Shown here in pieces: positions 8,559-19,260 of a DNA stretch of 64,000 nucleotides (its first letter is position 1; the number at the start of each line of letters is the position of its first letter). The translations under genes were made by a program, and so were the position numbers. This stretch comes from Micromonospora nigra. GTDB taxonomy: Bacteria > Actinomycetota > Actinomycetes > Mycobacteriales > Micromonosporaceae. Location: NCBI RefSeq assembly GCF_900091585.1, contig NZ_FMHT01000003.1, positions 4,951,501 through 5,015,500 of the forward strand, given 5' to 3'. The notes below the pieces were generated by a model. The model was not told the origin of the DNA, did no database searches, and saw only the letters and a list, made by a program, of their open reading frames with translations.

Positions 8559-10220
8559 ATGACCCTCACCACCACCGAAGGACCCCCCGACGGCAGGTCG
8601 ATCCCGCCGGGTCCACGCAGGAGCTCGATCCTGGCCATGCTGACCGCGTTGGCAGTCATGGCCGGTGTCGCCTTGGTCGCGTCGTCCCCGGCGCAGGCGG
8701 CGACCATCGACACCGACGCCTACTACGTCCTGGTCAACCGGCACAGCGGAAAGGTCCTCGACGTACAGGACACCTCCACGGAGGACGGTGCCGCGATCCA
8801 GCAGTGGTCGCGTAACGACGGCGAGTGGCAACAGTTCCGGTTCGTGCCCTCCGGCGGCGGCTACTACCGCCTCCAGGCCCGGCACAGCGGCAAGGTCGTG
8901 GACCTGTGGGAGTGGAACACCGCCGACGGCGCCGAGTACCGCCAGTGGCCCGACCTCAACGCCACCAACCAGCAGTTCCAGGTACTCGACTCCGCCGGTG
9001 GCTACGTCCGGTTGATCAACCGGCACTCCGCCAAGGCCCTCGAGGTCTGGGAGTGGTCGACCGCCGACGGCGCCCGGATCAGCCAGTACGCCGATCTCGA
9101 CGGCGCGAACCAGCAGTGGCAGCTGGTCCGCCTGGGCACCGGCGGTACGCCGCCACCCGGCACCGGGTGCGGCAGCGGCTCGTACCAGGCCGAGGCCGTG
9201 CTGAACGGGAGCACCTGGACGGCTCGTAACGGGTCGTCGACCGTGTACTCGGGATCGAGCATGCTGTCGGCCATGCAGGCGGCGGTGAACTCGCTGTCGG
9301 CGGGGCGGACGTCGAAGCAGCGGGTGGTGGTCCGTGGCTCCGGGTCGATGAGCGCCGGTTCCCGCCTGTCCCTGCCGTCGTACACGACGCTCGCGGTGTG
9401 CGGCACGATCAACGTGACCGGGTCGGGCTCGGGTGACTACGCGCCGGTGTACTCGCGGGGCACCACCGACGTGGAGGTGCAGAACCTGACGTTGACCGGG
9501 TCGCCGCTGTACGGGATCTTCATGCGCAACGTGAACAACCTGACCCTCGGGCAGATCGACATGCGGCTCTCCGGTGGCCTGGGGGTGCGCGTCGACAACC
9601 ATGGCGGGGACCGGGCGGTGAAGGTGCGCAACGTGCGCATCGACAACGTCTACGTCTCGGGAACCGGTGCCCACGGGGTGGAGACCTACGGGGTGGACGG
9701 CCTGACGGTCGGTACGGTCACCGCGCGCAACACCGGCTATTCCGGGCTGCTGCTCAACGACACGATCAACGCCACGGTCGGCACGGTCGACGCGCAGGGT
9801 GCCGGAACCGGGACCGGGTACGCGGCGTTCCGGATGGCCAACCGCAACGGCAGGGTGGGCAACTCGTACCCGACCAACATCCGGGTCGGCAACGTGATCG
9901 CCTCCGGAGGCGCGCGGGGGATCTTCTGTGTCTCGGAGTCCGGTGGCGCGGTCATCGACCGGGTGACGATCTCCAACACGGGGAACAACGCCATCCTGGT
10001 GGAGAACTGCTACAACGTGACCATCGCCGGGGTGTCCGGCACGGTGACGGGCGGGGGTGAGGTGCGGATCGCCGCACGGTCGGAGTTCCCACTGTCCTCC
10101 GGCATCCGGTTCCAGAACCTGACCGTCACCAACACGAACATCACCCAGAGCCCCTGCGGTGGGGCGAACAACACGATCAGCAACGTGACGCGGGTCAACT
10201 CGTCGCTGAACTGGTGCTGA
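8559..10220 (+). CDS. Secreted CBM13 (ricin-type) plus right-handed beta-helix protein
   Basis: The 553-aa product has a signal peptide ending SSPAQA-AT. Residues about 50-195 form a ricin B-type lectin domain with three repeats of the form HSGKVLDVQDTSTEDGAAIQQW and the usual Q-x-W/F positions. From about 215 the protein is a right-handed parallel beta-helix with many short repeats (VEVQNLTLTGSPLYGIFMRNV; VGTVTARNTGYSGLLLND), the architecture of pectate lyases and polygalacturonase-like enzymes. The substrate cannot be read from sequence. An AGGAGG at 8549-8554 sets the start, and the gene lies 86 nt after the GH43 gene. A hairpin follows. Likely role: extracellular action on plant cell-wall polysaccharide; a non-catalytic binding role is possible. 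Confidence 0.8.
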   Translation: MTLTTTEGPPDGRSIPPGPRRSSILAMLTALAVMAGVALVASSPAQAATIDTDAYYVLVNRHSGKVLDVQDTSTEDGAAIQQWSRNDGEWQQFRFVPSGGGYYRLQARHSGKVVDLWEWNTADGAEYRQWPDLNATNQQFQVLDSAGGYVRLINRHSAKALEVWEWSTADGARISQYADLDGANQQWQLVRLGTGGTPPPGTGCGSGSYQAEAVLNGSTWTARNGSSTVYSGSSMLSAMQAAVNSLSAGRTSKQRVVVRGSGSMSAGSRLSLPSYTTLAVCGTINVTGSGSGDYAPVYSRGTTDVEVQNLTLTGSPLYGIFMRNVNNLTLGQIDMRLSGGLGVRVDNHGGDRAVKVRNVRIDNVYVSGTGAHGVETYGVDGLTVGTVTARNTGYSGLLLNDTINATVGTVDAQGAGTGTGYAAFRMANRNGRVGNSYPTNIRVGNVIASGGARGIFCVSESGGAVIDRVTISNTGNNAILVENCYNVTIAGVSGTVTGGGEVRIAARSEFPLSSGIRFQNLTVTNTNITQSPCGGANNTISNVTRVNSSLNWC

Positions 10221-10241
10221 AACCGGCTCTCGCATCTCGCG

Positions 10242-10275
10242 CGGCCCACCGGCGGCTACCCCCGCCGGTGGGCCG
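10242..10275 (+). terminator. Terminator after the beta-helix gene
   Basis: Perfect 14-bp stem (CGGCCCACCGGCGG with CCGCCGGTGGGCCG) and a 6-nt loop, 21 nt past the stop. Confidence 0.75.
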
Positions 10276-10357
10276 TTCGCGTGTCCGGGTGATCGGGTCC
10301 GTCACACCGGGTAGCCGGAAGTGTGTCGAAGGTATCCGGAACGCGCCGCATGAAAAC

Positions 10358-10387
10358 TTGATTCGTTCCAGAAGAGTCGGCTAGGTT
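10358..10387 (+). promoter_or_regulatory. furA promoter, probably leaderless
   Basis: TTGATT at 10358-10363 and TAGGTT at 10382-10387 with an 18-bp spacer put the transcription start at about the A of the furA ATG (10394), which would make the message leaderless. The stretch is AT-rich against its surroundings, as expected for autoregulation by a FurA/CatR-type repressor; no palindrome is clear enough to name as its operator. Confidence 0.5.
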
Positions 10388-10393
10388 CGTCGC

Positions 10394-13124
<2,731 letters not shown>

Positions 13125-13132
13125 TCCCACCC

Positions 13133-13174
13133 GGCGAGCCCCGGTCGATCCGCAGTGATCGACCGGGGCTCGCC
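13133..13174 (+). terminator. Strong terminator after katG
   Basis: A perfect 18-bp stem (13133-13150 with 13157-13174) with a 6-nt loop CGCAGT, then CTTTGCT. It lies 8 nt after the katG stop and just before the decayed helicase remnant. Confidence 0.85.
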
Positions 13175-13190
13175 CTTTGCTGAAGAGACG

Positions 13191-13616
13191 TCAGGCGCTG
13201 GTCGGGGCGACCAGTTGCTGGGTCGCTCGGGTCATCGCGACATGGCGGTCGACCGCTGGCTGGGCATCGAGCTCAGATCAGAAACGCATCCGTGTACGAC
13301 GGCGAGATCGCTGCTGCGGATGGAGGTCGGCACGTTGGTGTCCGAAAGTACGGCCCGGATGACGGGCTCGGCTTCCGCCGCCGCGCGTCGGTCAGTTCCT
13401 GGGCTTCGCGCAGGACGATGTGCGCGAACGGACCGGTGAGCCGGTCCCGTGCGGTGCCGGGCAGCGCGGCCTCGTCCACGAGGACGTCCCGCAGGTGCTG
13501 CTGATACCGCACCGCGTCCCAGATCGCGTCGCGCGCCTCGCTGTGGGGTGTGCCGTGAACGGACCGCCGTCCCCGCCGAGGAGCGGCAGGTTGGCCCGGC
13601 GTGCCACCGTCCACAA
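13191..13616 (-). pseudogene. Decayed remnant of a HelR/UvrD-like RNA-polymerase-recycling ATPase
   Basis: Pieces of one helicase-like C-terminal half lie in order on the minus strand but in changing frames. WTVARRANLPLLGGDGG (from 13616) is followed in a second frame by ARDAIWDAV, DVLVDEAALPGTARDRLTGPF and HIVLREAQELTDA (13545-13384). The last is a Walker B/motif II of the DEAQELT type with Asp changed to Arg. A third frame then reads AEPVIRAVLSDTNVPTSIRS and VVHGCVSDLSSM (about 13380-13240). Finally TRATQQLVAPTSA and a stop (13235-13191) match helicase motif VI and the natural C-terminus, with the sequence between SDLSSM and TRATQQL deleted. HelR-type proteins free RNA polymerase and can give rifamycin tolerance. 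The N-terminal half and Walker A are absent. Confidence 0.7.
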
Positions 13617-13669
13617 GGCGACCGGTAGGCCTCTGACCTGCGGATTTGTGGTATAACAAGGATAGCTCT

Positions 13670-13693
13670 AAATCGATGTAAACGATTCTATTT
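13670..13693. promoter_or_regulatory. AT-rich near-palindrome upstream of the FnIII/Ig protein
   Basis: The stretch 13640-13700 is far richer in A+T than the rest of the window. It contains TATAAC (13652-13657) and AATCGATGTAAACGATT (13671-13687) with arms AATCG/CGATT. It lies 120-140 bp before the large secreted-protein gene and could be its promoter plus a regulator site. No specific regulator is recognised. Confidence 0.35.
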
Positions 13694-13813
13694 CGGATTC
13701 GTTCCCCACAGTGCCCGGTCACCGGCCGGGCCCCGTGGCGCGCCGATCATGGCTCGTCGTCGCTTCCCCGTGCCCCGTGCCCCGTGCCTCACCCACCCCG
13801 AAAGGTAGGTTCG

Positions 13814-16579
13814 ATGTCACCTTCGTCCCGTCTCCGCGCGCTGGTGGGATCGGCGCTCGCCGGCCTGTTGGTCGCGACGGTGCTCGCGGTGCCCGGCACC
13901 GCCACTGCCCGCGCCCCCGACCTGACCGCCCAACCCGTAGCCGCTGCCGTGCCGCAGGCCCCGGCCCGGCAGCTGGCGCCTCTCGACATCGACGACAGGG
14001 ATGCCGCGCCGGCCAAGCTGCGCCGGCCATCCGCTCCCGCCGCGCCCAAGGCGGCCCGCAAGGGCACGAAGGCGGTGGTCACCTGGAAGGCGCCGAAGGC
14101 CAACGGTAGCCCGATCGACGGCTACGTGGTCACGCCCTACCGCAACGGCAAGAAGGCCAAGGCCAGGTCGGTCGACGCCGCGAAGACCAGCACCACGCTG
14201 AAGCTCCCGTCGGCGAAGGGCACCTGGACCTTCACGGTCGCGGCGCGCAACGCCGCCGGTGTCGGGCCGGCCAGCAAGCGCTCCGCCCCGCCGAAACTGC
14301 TCGCCCTACCCGGCGCGCCGAGCTTCATCGCGGCAACCGCCGACGTCACCACCGCGGTGGTCAGTTGGCGCCCGCCCATCTCCGACGGCGGCTCGCCGAT
14401 CATCAACTACGTCATCTTTCCCTACATCGGCGCGGTGCAGCAGCCGTCGCAGACGGTGCCGGCCGCGCCGCTCACCGCCACCGTAGGTGGCCTCACCGCC
14501 GGTACCACGTACACCTTCAGGATCGCCGCGTTGACCGCCGAGGGGCTCGGGCCAGAGTCCGCGCCGTCGCATCCGGTCATCCCGAACGAGTCGCCGTGGG
14601 TGTTCTGGACCGGTGCCTCCGCCGCAGTCGGCGTGGCCTTCAGCCACCGTGTCTCCGTCTCTCGGGGCCGGGCCCCGTGGACGTTCTCGATCACCTACGG
14701 CGCCCTGCCGCCGGGACTGCTGCTCAACCCGAACACCGGCAACATCTCCGGCATCCCGACCGCGGCCGGCAGCTTCGCCTTCGTGGTCCGGGTGGTCGGC
14801 AGCACCGGAGAGATCGGCAGCCGGCTGATCACCATCCCGGTCACCCCGGCCCCGGACATCGTCATTCCGTCCGTCCCGCTGGGCGAGGTGGGTGCGCCCT
14901 ATTCGCTGCGGCCCGTGGTGGTCGGTGGGGTCGCCCCGTACACCTGGTCGACCGCCGGTGGTTCGTTCCCGCCGGGGCTGAGCCTCAACCCGAACACCGG
15001 CGAGATCAGCGGCCGACCCACCACGGTCGGCACCTTCGGCTTCGACCTGCGGGTCACCGACAGCGCCGGACTCAGCGACGTCCAGCAGGTCCGTCTGGTG
15101 GTGCAACCGCAGACGGTGATCACGTTGACCGCCAGCGCCGCCGCGGTCAACTTCGACAGCCCGATCACCCTGACCGCCCAGTTCGGCCCCGGTGAGGCCG
15201 AGGGGACGGTGGCCATCTTCGACCGGCAGCGCACCGGGATCACCGCCAACCTCGGCACCGAGACCGTCAGGCTCAACCGGGCGACCTTCACCCTGAAGCT
15301 GCCCGCGTTCGGCCTCAACCAGCTGTTCGTGACGTACGACAGCACCAACACCAATGCCGTGGCCACCTCCAACACCGTGCCGGTGCAGGTGAACGGCCTA
15401 CCCGGGCAGTTGCTCATCGACCAGTTCCGGCAGTCGGGCGTCGCCAACATCCCCGGCCAGTACGACCAGTACGTGGTGCTCTACAACAACACCTCGATCC
15501 CGATGCAGCTGCCCGGGATCAAGGTGGAGGCCCCCGGCGGTGTCGTGGTCGAGATCCCGGACACCGAGACCACCATCGGACCCCGGGTCGGCTACCTGAT
15601 CGGCACCGCGAGATACAGCGTCGCCATCCCGGCCATCCCGCCGGACCTGCTGGTGCCCACCCTCGGGCCGGTGCCGAACACCGGTGGCACCGGCCTGCGG
15701 CTGCGGGTGCCCGATGCCGCCGGCACCGTCACCGACGCGGCCGGCAGCATAGCGGGTTACTTCACCGGCACTCCGCTGCCGGCGTTCAGCAGCCCGCCGA
15801 CGGTCCCGAACGCCTGGGTGCGGCTGCGGGTCCGCGGCACGCCGCAGAACACCCCGGACAACCTGACCGACTTCCGGTTGGTGTCCACCGTCCTAGGGCC
15901 GATCAACGGGGTACCGTCCGCCCTCGGCTCACCGTCACCACTGCGCCAGGTCGGGCCGTTCGAGCAGAGCGCCCTCCTCCAGACCACCCTGCTCGACCCG
16001 AGCAAGGCCGTCAACGAGTCACCGAACCAGCAGGTCGTCGACGCCACACCAGCCAGCCCGAGACGGCTGATCATCCGGCGGGGCATCACCAACCGGGGCG
16101 TCACGCCGGCAACCCTGGTGCGGCTGCGCATCTCCACGCTCAGCCAACCCAACGGCGCGCCCAGGCCGGGCCTGCCGGACCCGCCCAACCCGGCGCAACT
16201 GCGGCTGGTCAACCCGGACACTCCGACCTCGACGTTCATCGTCGGCGGGCGGTCGGTGACGGTGCAGAACCTCCGGATGGACGCGCCGGCGCAGGACCCG
16301 CCGGGAGGTGGGCTCTCCACCACGCTGACCGTGTCGCTGCCGCTCGGGGGCCTGGCCCCTGGAAGTACCGTCTACGTCGCCCTCGCCTTCGAGGTGGACC
16401 AGGGCGGCAGGTTCTGGGTCGGCTGGGACGTCGAGGCCATCGGCGGCGGGCCGGTGCTCCCGCCGGGCGCGGTAGCCACGGCGGCCGTCACCGCCACCAA
16501 GGCCAAGGCGGCCAAGAAGGCCGACCAGCGGGCGGCGAAGAGCCGCAAGCTGACCAGCCTGCAGGGCGGCCTGCGCTGA
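13814..16579 (+). CDS. Large secreted multidomain protein (2 FnIII, 2 He_PIG-type Ig, lamin-tail-like)
   Basis: The 921-aa product has a signal peptide (ALVGSALAGLLVATVLAVPGTATA). Two fibronectin III domains follow (about 58-155 and 156-252; for example VVTWKAPKANGSPIDGYVVTP). Two putative-Ig He_PIG repeats come next (LPPGLLLNPNTGNISGIPT and FPPGLSLNPNTGEISGRPT), then a further Ig-like domain and a lamin-tail-like domain near 533-640 (LLIDQFRQSGVANIPGQYDQY). A C-terminal 270-residue region is unrecognised. There is no sortase motif or C-terminal TM; the tail is Lys/Arg-rich (KAKAAKKADQRAAKSRK). It is probably an extracellular adhesion or scaffold protein; no catalytic domain is visible. Start: ATG 13814 with AAAGGTAGG upstream. 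Confidence 0.8.
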   Translation: MSPSSRLRALVGSALAGLLVATVLAVPGTATARAPDLTAQPVAAAVPQAPARQLAPLDIDDRDAAPAKLRRPSAPAAPKAARKGTKAVVTWKAPKANGSPIDGYVVTPYRNGKKAKARSVDAAKTSTTLKLPSAKGTWTFTVAARNAAGVGPASKRSAPPKLLALPGAPSFIAATADVTTAVVSWRPPISDGGSPIINYVIFPYIGAVQQPSQTVPAAPLTATVGGLTAGTTYTFRIAALTAEGLGPESAPSHPVIPNESPWVFWTGASAAVGVAFSHRVSVSRGRAPWTFSITYGALPPGLLLNPNTGNISGIPTAAGSFAFVVRVVGSTGEIGSRLITIPVTPAPDIVIPSVPLGEVGAPYSLRPVVVGGVAPYTWSTAGGSFPPGLSLNPNTGEISGRPTTVGTFGFDLRVTDSAGLSDVQQVRLVVQPQTVITLTASAAAVNFDSPITLTAQFGPGEAEGTVAIFDRQRTGITANLGTETVRLNRATFTLKLPAFGLNQLFVTYDSTNTNAVATSNTVPVQVNGLPGQLLIDQFRQSGVANIPGQYDQYVVLYNNTSIPMQLPGIKVEAPGGVVVEIPDTETTIGPRVGYLIGTARYSVAIPAIPPDLLVPTLGPVPNTGGTGLRLRVPDAAGTVTDAAGSIAGYFTGTPLPAFSSPPTVPNAWVRLRVRGTPQNTPDNLTDFRLVSTVLGPINGVPSALGSPSPLRQVGPFEQSALLQTTLLDPSKAVNESPNQQVVDATPASPRRLIIRRGITNRGVTPATLVRLRISTLSQPNGAPRPGLPDPPNPAQLRLVNPDTPTSTFIVGGRSVTVQNLRMDAPAQDPPGGGLSTTLTVSLPLGGLAPGSTVYVALAFEVDQGGRFWVGWDVEAIGGGPVLPPGAVATAAVTATKAKAAKKADQRAAKSRKLTSLQGGLR

Positions 16580-16606
16580 GCCGCTGACCTGTCCGAGCAG
16601 GACCAT

Positions 16607-16640
16607 GCGCCGGGTGGGGGGTCGCGCCCCCACCCGGCGC
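16607..16640 (+). terminator. Terminator between the FnIII/Ig gene and the lasso cluster
   Basis: Perfect 14-bp stem (GCGCCGGGTGGGGG with CCCCCACCCGGCGC), loop GTCGCG. It separates the secreted-protein gene from the lasso tailoring genes, which therefore need their own promoter in 16641-16756; none was recognised there. That gap also holds GGCGCGC-TCC-GCGCGCC. Confidence 0.8.
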
Positions 16641-16756
16641 CGTCCGCGCACTCCTGCTGGCACGGCATCCACGACCTGCCGGAGCCGGCCAGCCGGCGTC
16701 GTCCGTTCGCCCCTGTACGGCGCGCTCCGCGCGCCCCTTCCCGCACGAGGGATGAA

Positions 16757-17587
16757 ATGCCAGCACGATCCGCCTACGGGCTGCACATCCGGGGTCTCGA
16801 CGAGGTCGCCGAACTGCCCACCGTCGCCCGGCCACCGGCAGGCAGCCACCCGGTGACCGTGCGCCAACGCCACGCCACACCGCCGCCACCGACACCGCTG
16901 GACGGCTACCGGCTCGTCCGGCGGCTCACCGACGGCCGCACCCTGGCACTGGAGCGGCGCAGTGGTGACGCCACGTTCTACGGACCAGCCCTCGCGGCCG
17001 ACGTGCTCGCCCACCCGTACCTCGCTCCGGTCGCCGTCGTCGTCAACCGCTGGGCCGGGCGGGAGACCTTCCACGCCGGGGCGTTCGTCCACGCCGGCCG
17101 GGCCTGGGTGGTGCTCGGTGGCCGTACCGCCGGCAAGAGCACCCTGCTCGCGGCGCTCGCCGCCCGGGACGTGCCGGTGCTGGCCGACGACATCGTGGTC
17201 TGCGACGGTGGCGACGTGCTCGCCGGGCCGCGCTGCGTCGACCTGCGGGAACCGGTCCCCGGCCTCGGTTTGCCCACCCGGGCGGTCCGCGACGCCACCC
17301 GGCTGCGGGTCACCCTCCCCGCCGTCGCGCCCCGGCTGCCGCTCGGCGGCTGGATCTTCCTACGCTGGGGCGACGCGCCCGCGCTGACCCCGGTCGGCCC
17401 GGCCGACCTGCTGAGCCGCCTCGCCGCGCGGCGTTCCCTGCCCGAACTGCCCTCCGACCCGGCCGTGCTGCTCACGCTTGCCGGCAAGCCGGGTTACGAC
17501 CTGACCCGCCCCCGGGACTGGGCAGCCCTCGACGCCACCCGCCGGCTACTCTGTGTCGCGCTCGCTCCTACCGGAGCCCGGCCGTGA
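16757..17587 (+). CDS. HPr-kinase-like lasso peptide tailoring kinase
   Basis: The 276-aa protein has a P-loop GGRTAGKSTL at 121-130 and the paired acidic residues ADD near 143-145 of the HPr kinase fold. The N-terminal 90 residues match the small pre-domain seen in lasso-cluster kinases. In paeninodin and related lasso clusters such an enzyme phosphorylates a serine at or near the C-terminus of the precursor. The predicted core here ends Gly-Ser-Ile, so the serine would be penultimate. GAGGG upstream of ATG 16757 supports the start. The stop overlaps the next gene (GTGA), and with the nucleotidyltransferase and B2 it forms one coupled operon converging on the rest of the lasso genes. Confidence 0.82.
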   Translation: MPARSAYGLHIRGLDEVAELPTVARPPAGSHPVTVRQRHATPPPPTPLDGYRLVRRLTDGRTLALERRSGDATFYGPALAADVLAHPYLAPVAVVVNRWAGRETFHAGAFVHAGRAWVVLGGRTAGKSTLLAALAARDVPVLADDIVVCDGGDVLAGPRCVDLREPVPGLGLPTRAVRDATRLRVTLPAVAPRLPLGGWIFLRWGDAPALTPVGPADLLSRLAARRSLPELPSDPAVLLTLAGKPGYDLTRPRDWAALDATRRLLCVALAPTGARP

Positions 17588-18510
17588 CCGTCGCCCCCGG
17601 TCTCGCCCTGCGTTGCCTCGCCCTCGACGACCTGGCCGTGTCCACCAGCGACCTGCTGCGCCGCCACGGCGTCGACAGCGTGCTGCTCAAGGGTGCCGGC
17701 CTGGCCCGCCGGCTCGGCACCGACCGGCTCTACGCCGACGTGGACCTGCTCGTCGCGCCGGCGACCATCGTCGCCGCACAGGTCGCCCTCCGTGCCGCCG
17801 GATACCGGCCGGCCCGGCCCCCCGACCTGTACGACATCGACGCCTCCTGGCACGAGCAACCCTGGACCACGCCCGGGCCGGCGTCGCTGACCGTGGACCT
17901 GCACCGCGGCTTCGCCGGGGTCGGTGACCACGACGAGCTGTGGCGATCGCTGCGCGCCGGAGCGCAGCACCTCGACCTGACCGGCGGGTGGGTGCTGGTG
18001 CCCGACGACGCCGGCACCGCCCTGCTTGCCGCCCTCCACGCCGCTCACCCCGGACGCGTCGGCAAACCCGCCCGGGACCTGGCCCGCGCGCTGGAAGTGC
18101 TGCCTCCGCACGCCTGGGAGGCTGCCGGTCGGCTCGCCACGGACTGCGACGCGGGGCCGGCGTTCACCGTCGGGCTCCGGGTGCTGCCGACCGGCGCGGC
18201 GGTCGCGACGCGGCTCGGTCTGTCGTCGACGCCCGGCCCGTCGTCCACGTGGCTCTCCGCCCACGGGGCCACTCCCACCGCGGTCACTCTGGCCCGGATG
18301 GCGGAAGTGTCCGGGTCACGTGACCGCCTCCGGCTTCTCGCCCGCCTGGTACTGCCGTCACCGGCATACCTGCGGCAGGGCTACGCAGGGGCGCGTCGCG
18401 GCCGGTGGGGCCTGCTGCGGGCGTACACCCAACGGGCCGGCCGGCACGTGCGGCAGCTGCCCCGGGCGCTGTCGGAGCTGCGGACCGCGCGGCGGCGGCA
18501 CCATGACTGA
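17584..18510 (+). CDS. Nucleotidyltransferase-family protein of the lasso cluster
   Basis: The 308-aa protein has the minimal nucleotidyltransferase core: VLLKGAGLARRLGTDRLYADVDLLV, with GxD-type strands, the DVD metal-binding pair near 50-52, and a later acidic strand (LTVDLHRGF). This is the NTP_transf_5-like family that accompanies lasso-cluster kinases. In pseudomycoidin-type clusters the nucleotidyltransferase modifies the phosphorylated peptide further. Acting after the kinase on the same peptide is inferred. GTG 17584 overlaps the kinase stop, and the gene overlaps B2 by 8 nt, so all three are translationally coupled. Confidence 0.78.
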   Translation: MTVAPGLALRCLALDDLAVSTSDLLRRHGVDSVLLKGAGLARRLGTDRLYADVDLLVAPATIVAAQVALRAAGYRPARPPDLYDIDASWHEQPWTTPGPASLTVDLHRGFAGVGDHDELWRSLRAGAQHLDLTGGWVLVPDDAGTALLAALHAAHPGRVGKPARDLARALEVLPPHAWEAAGRLATDCDAGPAFTVGLRVLPTGAAVATRLGLSSTPGPSSTWLSAHGATPTAVTLARMAEVSGSRDRLRLLARLVLPSPAYLRQGYAGARRGRWGLLRAYTQRAGRHVRQLPRALSELRTARRRHHD

Positions 18511-18910
18511 CCCCGTACGCGCCCTGCGCGCCCTGGCCCGGGTGACCCGCCGGCACGGGCCGCTCGGCCTTGCCCTGACGGTGTGGACGCTGCTGGCCTG
18601 CCGGCGGGTACGCCGCCAACTCGCCCGGGGCGGGCTGGACGCCGTACGCCTCCCCGCGCCCCCGCCCGGCGGCACCGACATCCTGGTCCGGGGCGCGCTG
18701 CGCCGGGGCGGCGGCAACTGCCTGGAGAGCGCACTGGTGCTCCAGCGCTGGTTCGCCCGGCGACGGGTGGCGCGGACCGTGGTGATCGGGGTCAGTGCGC
18801 CGGGCGACGGCTTCCACGCCCACGCCTGGCTCGACGGTGACCCGGACCCGCACCGGCACGAGCTGGCGGAGATTCTGCGTCGCCCCGTCCCGTCGTCCTG
18901 GTTGCCCTGA
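18503..18910 (+). CDS. Lasso peptide B2 leader peptidase (transglutaminase-like)
   Basis: The 135-aa product has the transglutaminase-like cysteine protease triad of lasso B2 proteins: Cys73 in GGGNCLESALVLQRW, His107 in HAHAWLDG and Asp111. The short N-terminal helix region (LALTVWTLLACRRVRRQL) is typical. B2 cuts the leader from the precursor that B1 presents to it. The ATG at 18503 overlaps the end of the nucleotidyltransferase gene. Unusually, B1 lies on the opposite strand, its stop only 68 nt from the B2 stop, so the two protease partners are encoded tail to tail. Confidence 0.88.
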   Translation: MTDPVRALRALARVTRRHGPLGLALTVWTLLACRRVRRQLARGGLDAVRLPAPPPGGTDILVRGALRRGGGNCLESALVLQRWFARRRVARTVVIGVSAPGDGFHAHAWLDGDPDPHRHELAEILRRPVPSSWLP

Positions 18911-18978
18911 CCTCGCCACCGACCGCGCTGCTGCCCCACCGTCGCCGCCGGCCCGATGGCGCTCCGCTGCGGCTGGTG

Positions 18979-19260
18979 TCAGAGGCGGTCGAGCAGGTCG
19001 GCGGCCTCCAGGTCGGCGAGGAAGGCTCGCACGTCGGCGTCGGCCCGCTCCCGCCCGACCGGGGCCTGCCCGGCCAGCACCTCCGTCAGTTCGGCGGCGG
19101 TGGCTCCGACCAGCAGGTGCGGCCACAGCAGCGCGGCCGAGCGGTCCAGCGCGAAGTAGACCGACTGCCGGGTGTCCAGCAGCACCGCCTCGTCGCCGGC
19201 CGCCCGCCAGGCCACCCGGTCGCTGCGGACCCGGTAGACGGGCGCGGTGTCGGTGTTCAC
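18979..19260 (-). CDS. Lasso peptide B1 (PqqD-like RRE protein)
   Basis: This 93-aa PqqD-family protein is a free-standing RiPP recognition element. It shows the beta-strand/helix pattern VAWRAAGDEAVLLDTRQSVYFALDRSAALLW and a C-terminal helical part ending FLADLEAADLLDRL. It binds the leader and delivers the precursor to B2 and the cyclase. The GTG at 19260 overlaps the stop of the cyclase gene, the normal C-B1 order in actinobacterial lasso clusters. A longer in-frame extension upstream was rejected because the PqqD homology starts here. Confidence 0.88.
   Translation of the reverse strand: MNTDTAPVYRVRSDRVAWRAAGDEAVLLDTRQSVYFALDRSAALLWPHLLVGATAAELTEVLAGQAPVGRERADADVRAFLADLEAADLLDRL

Noticed and set aside
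13273..13722. Possible intact 149-aa minus-strand gene after katG
   Set aside because: Only residues 60-113 look like protein (HelR-like); neighbouring pieces lie in other frames, so it is listed as a pseudogene.
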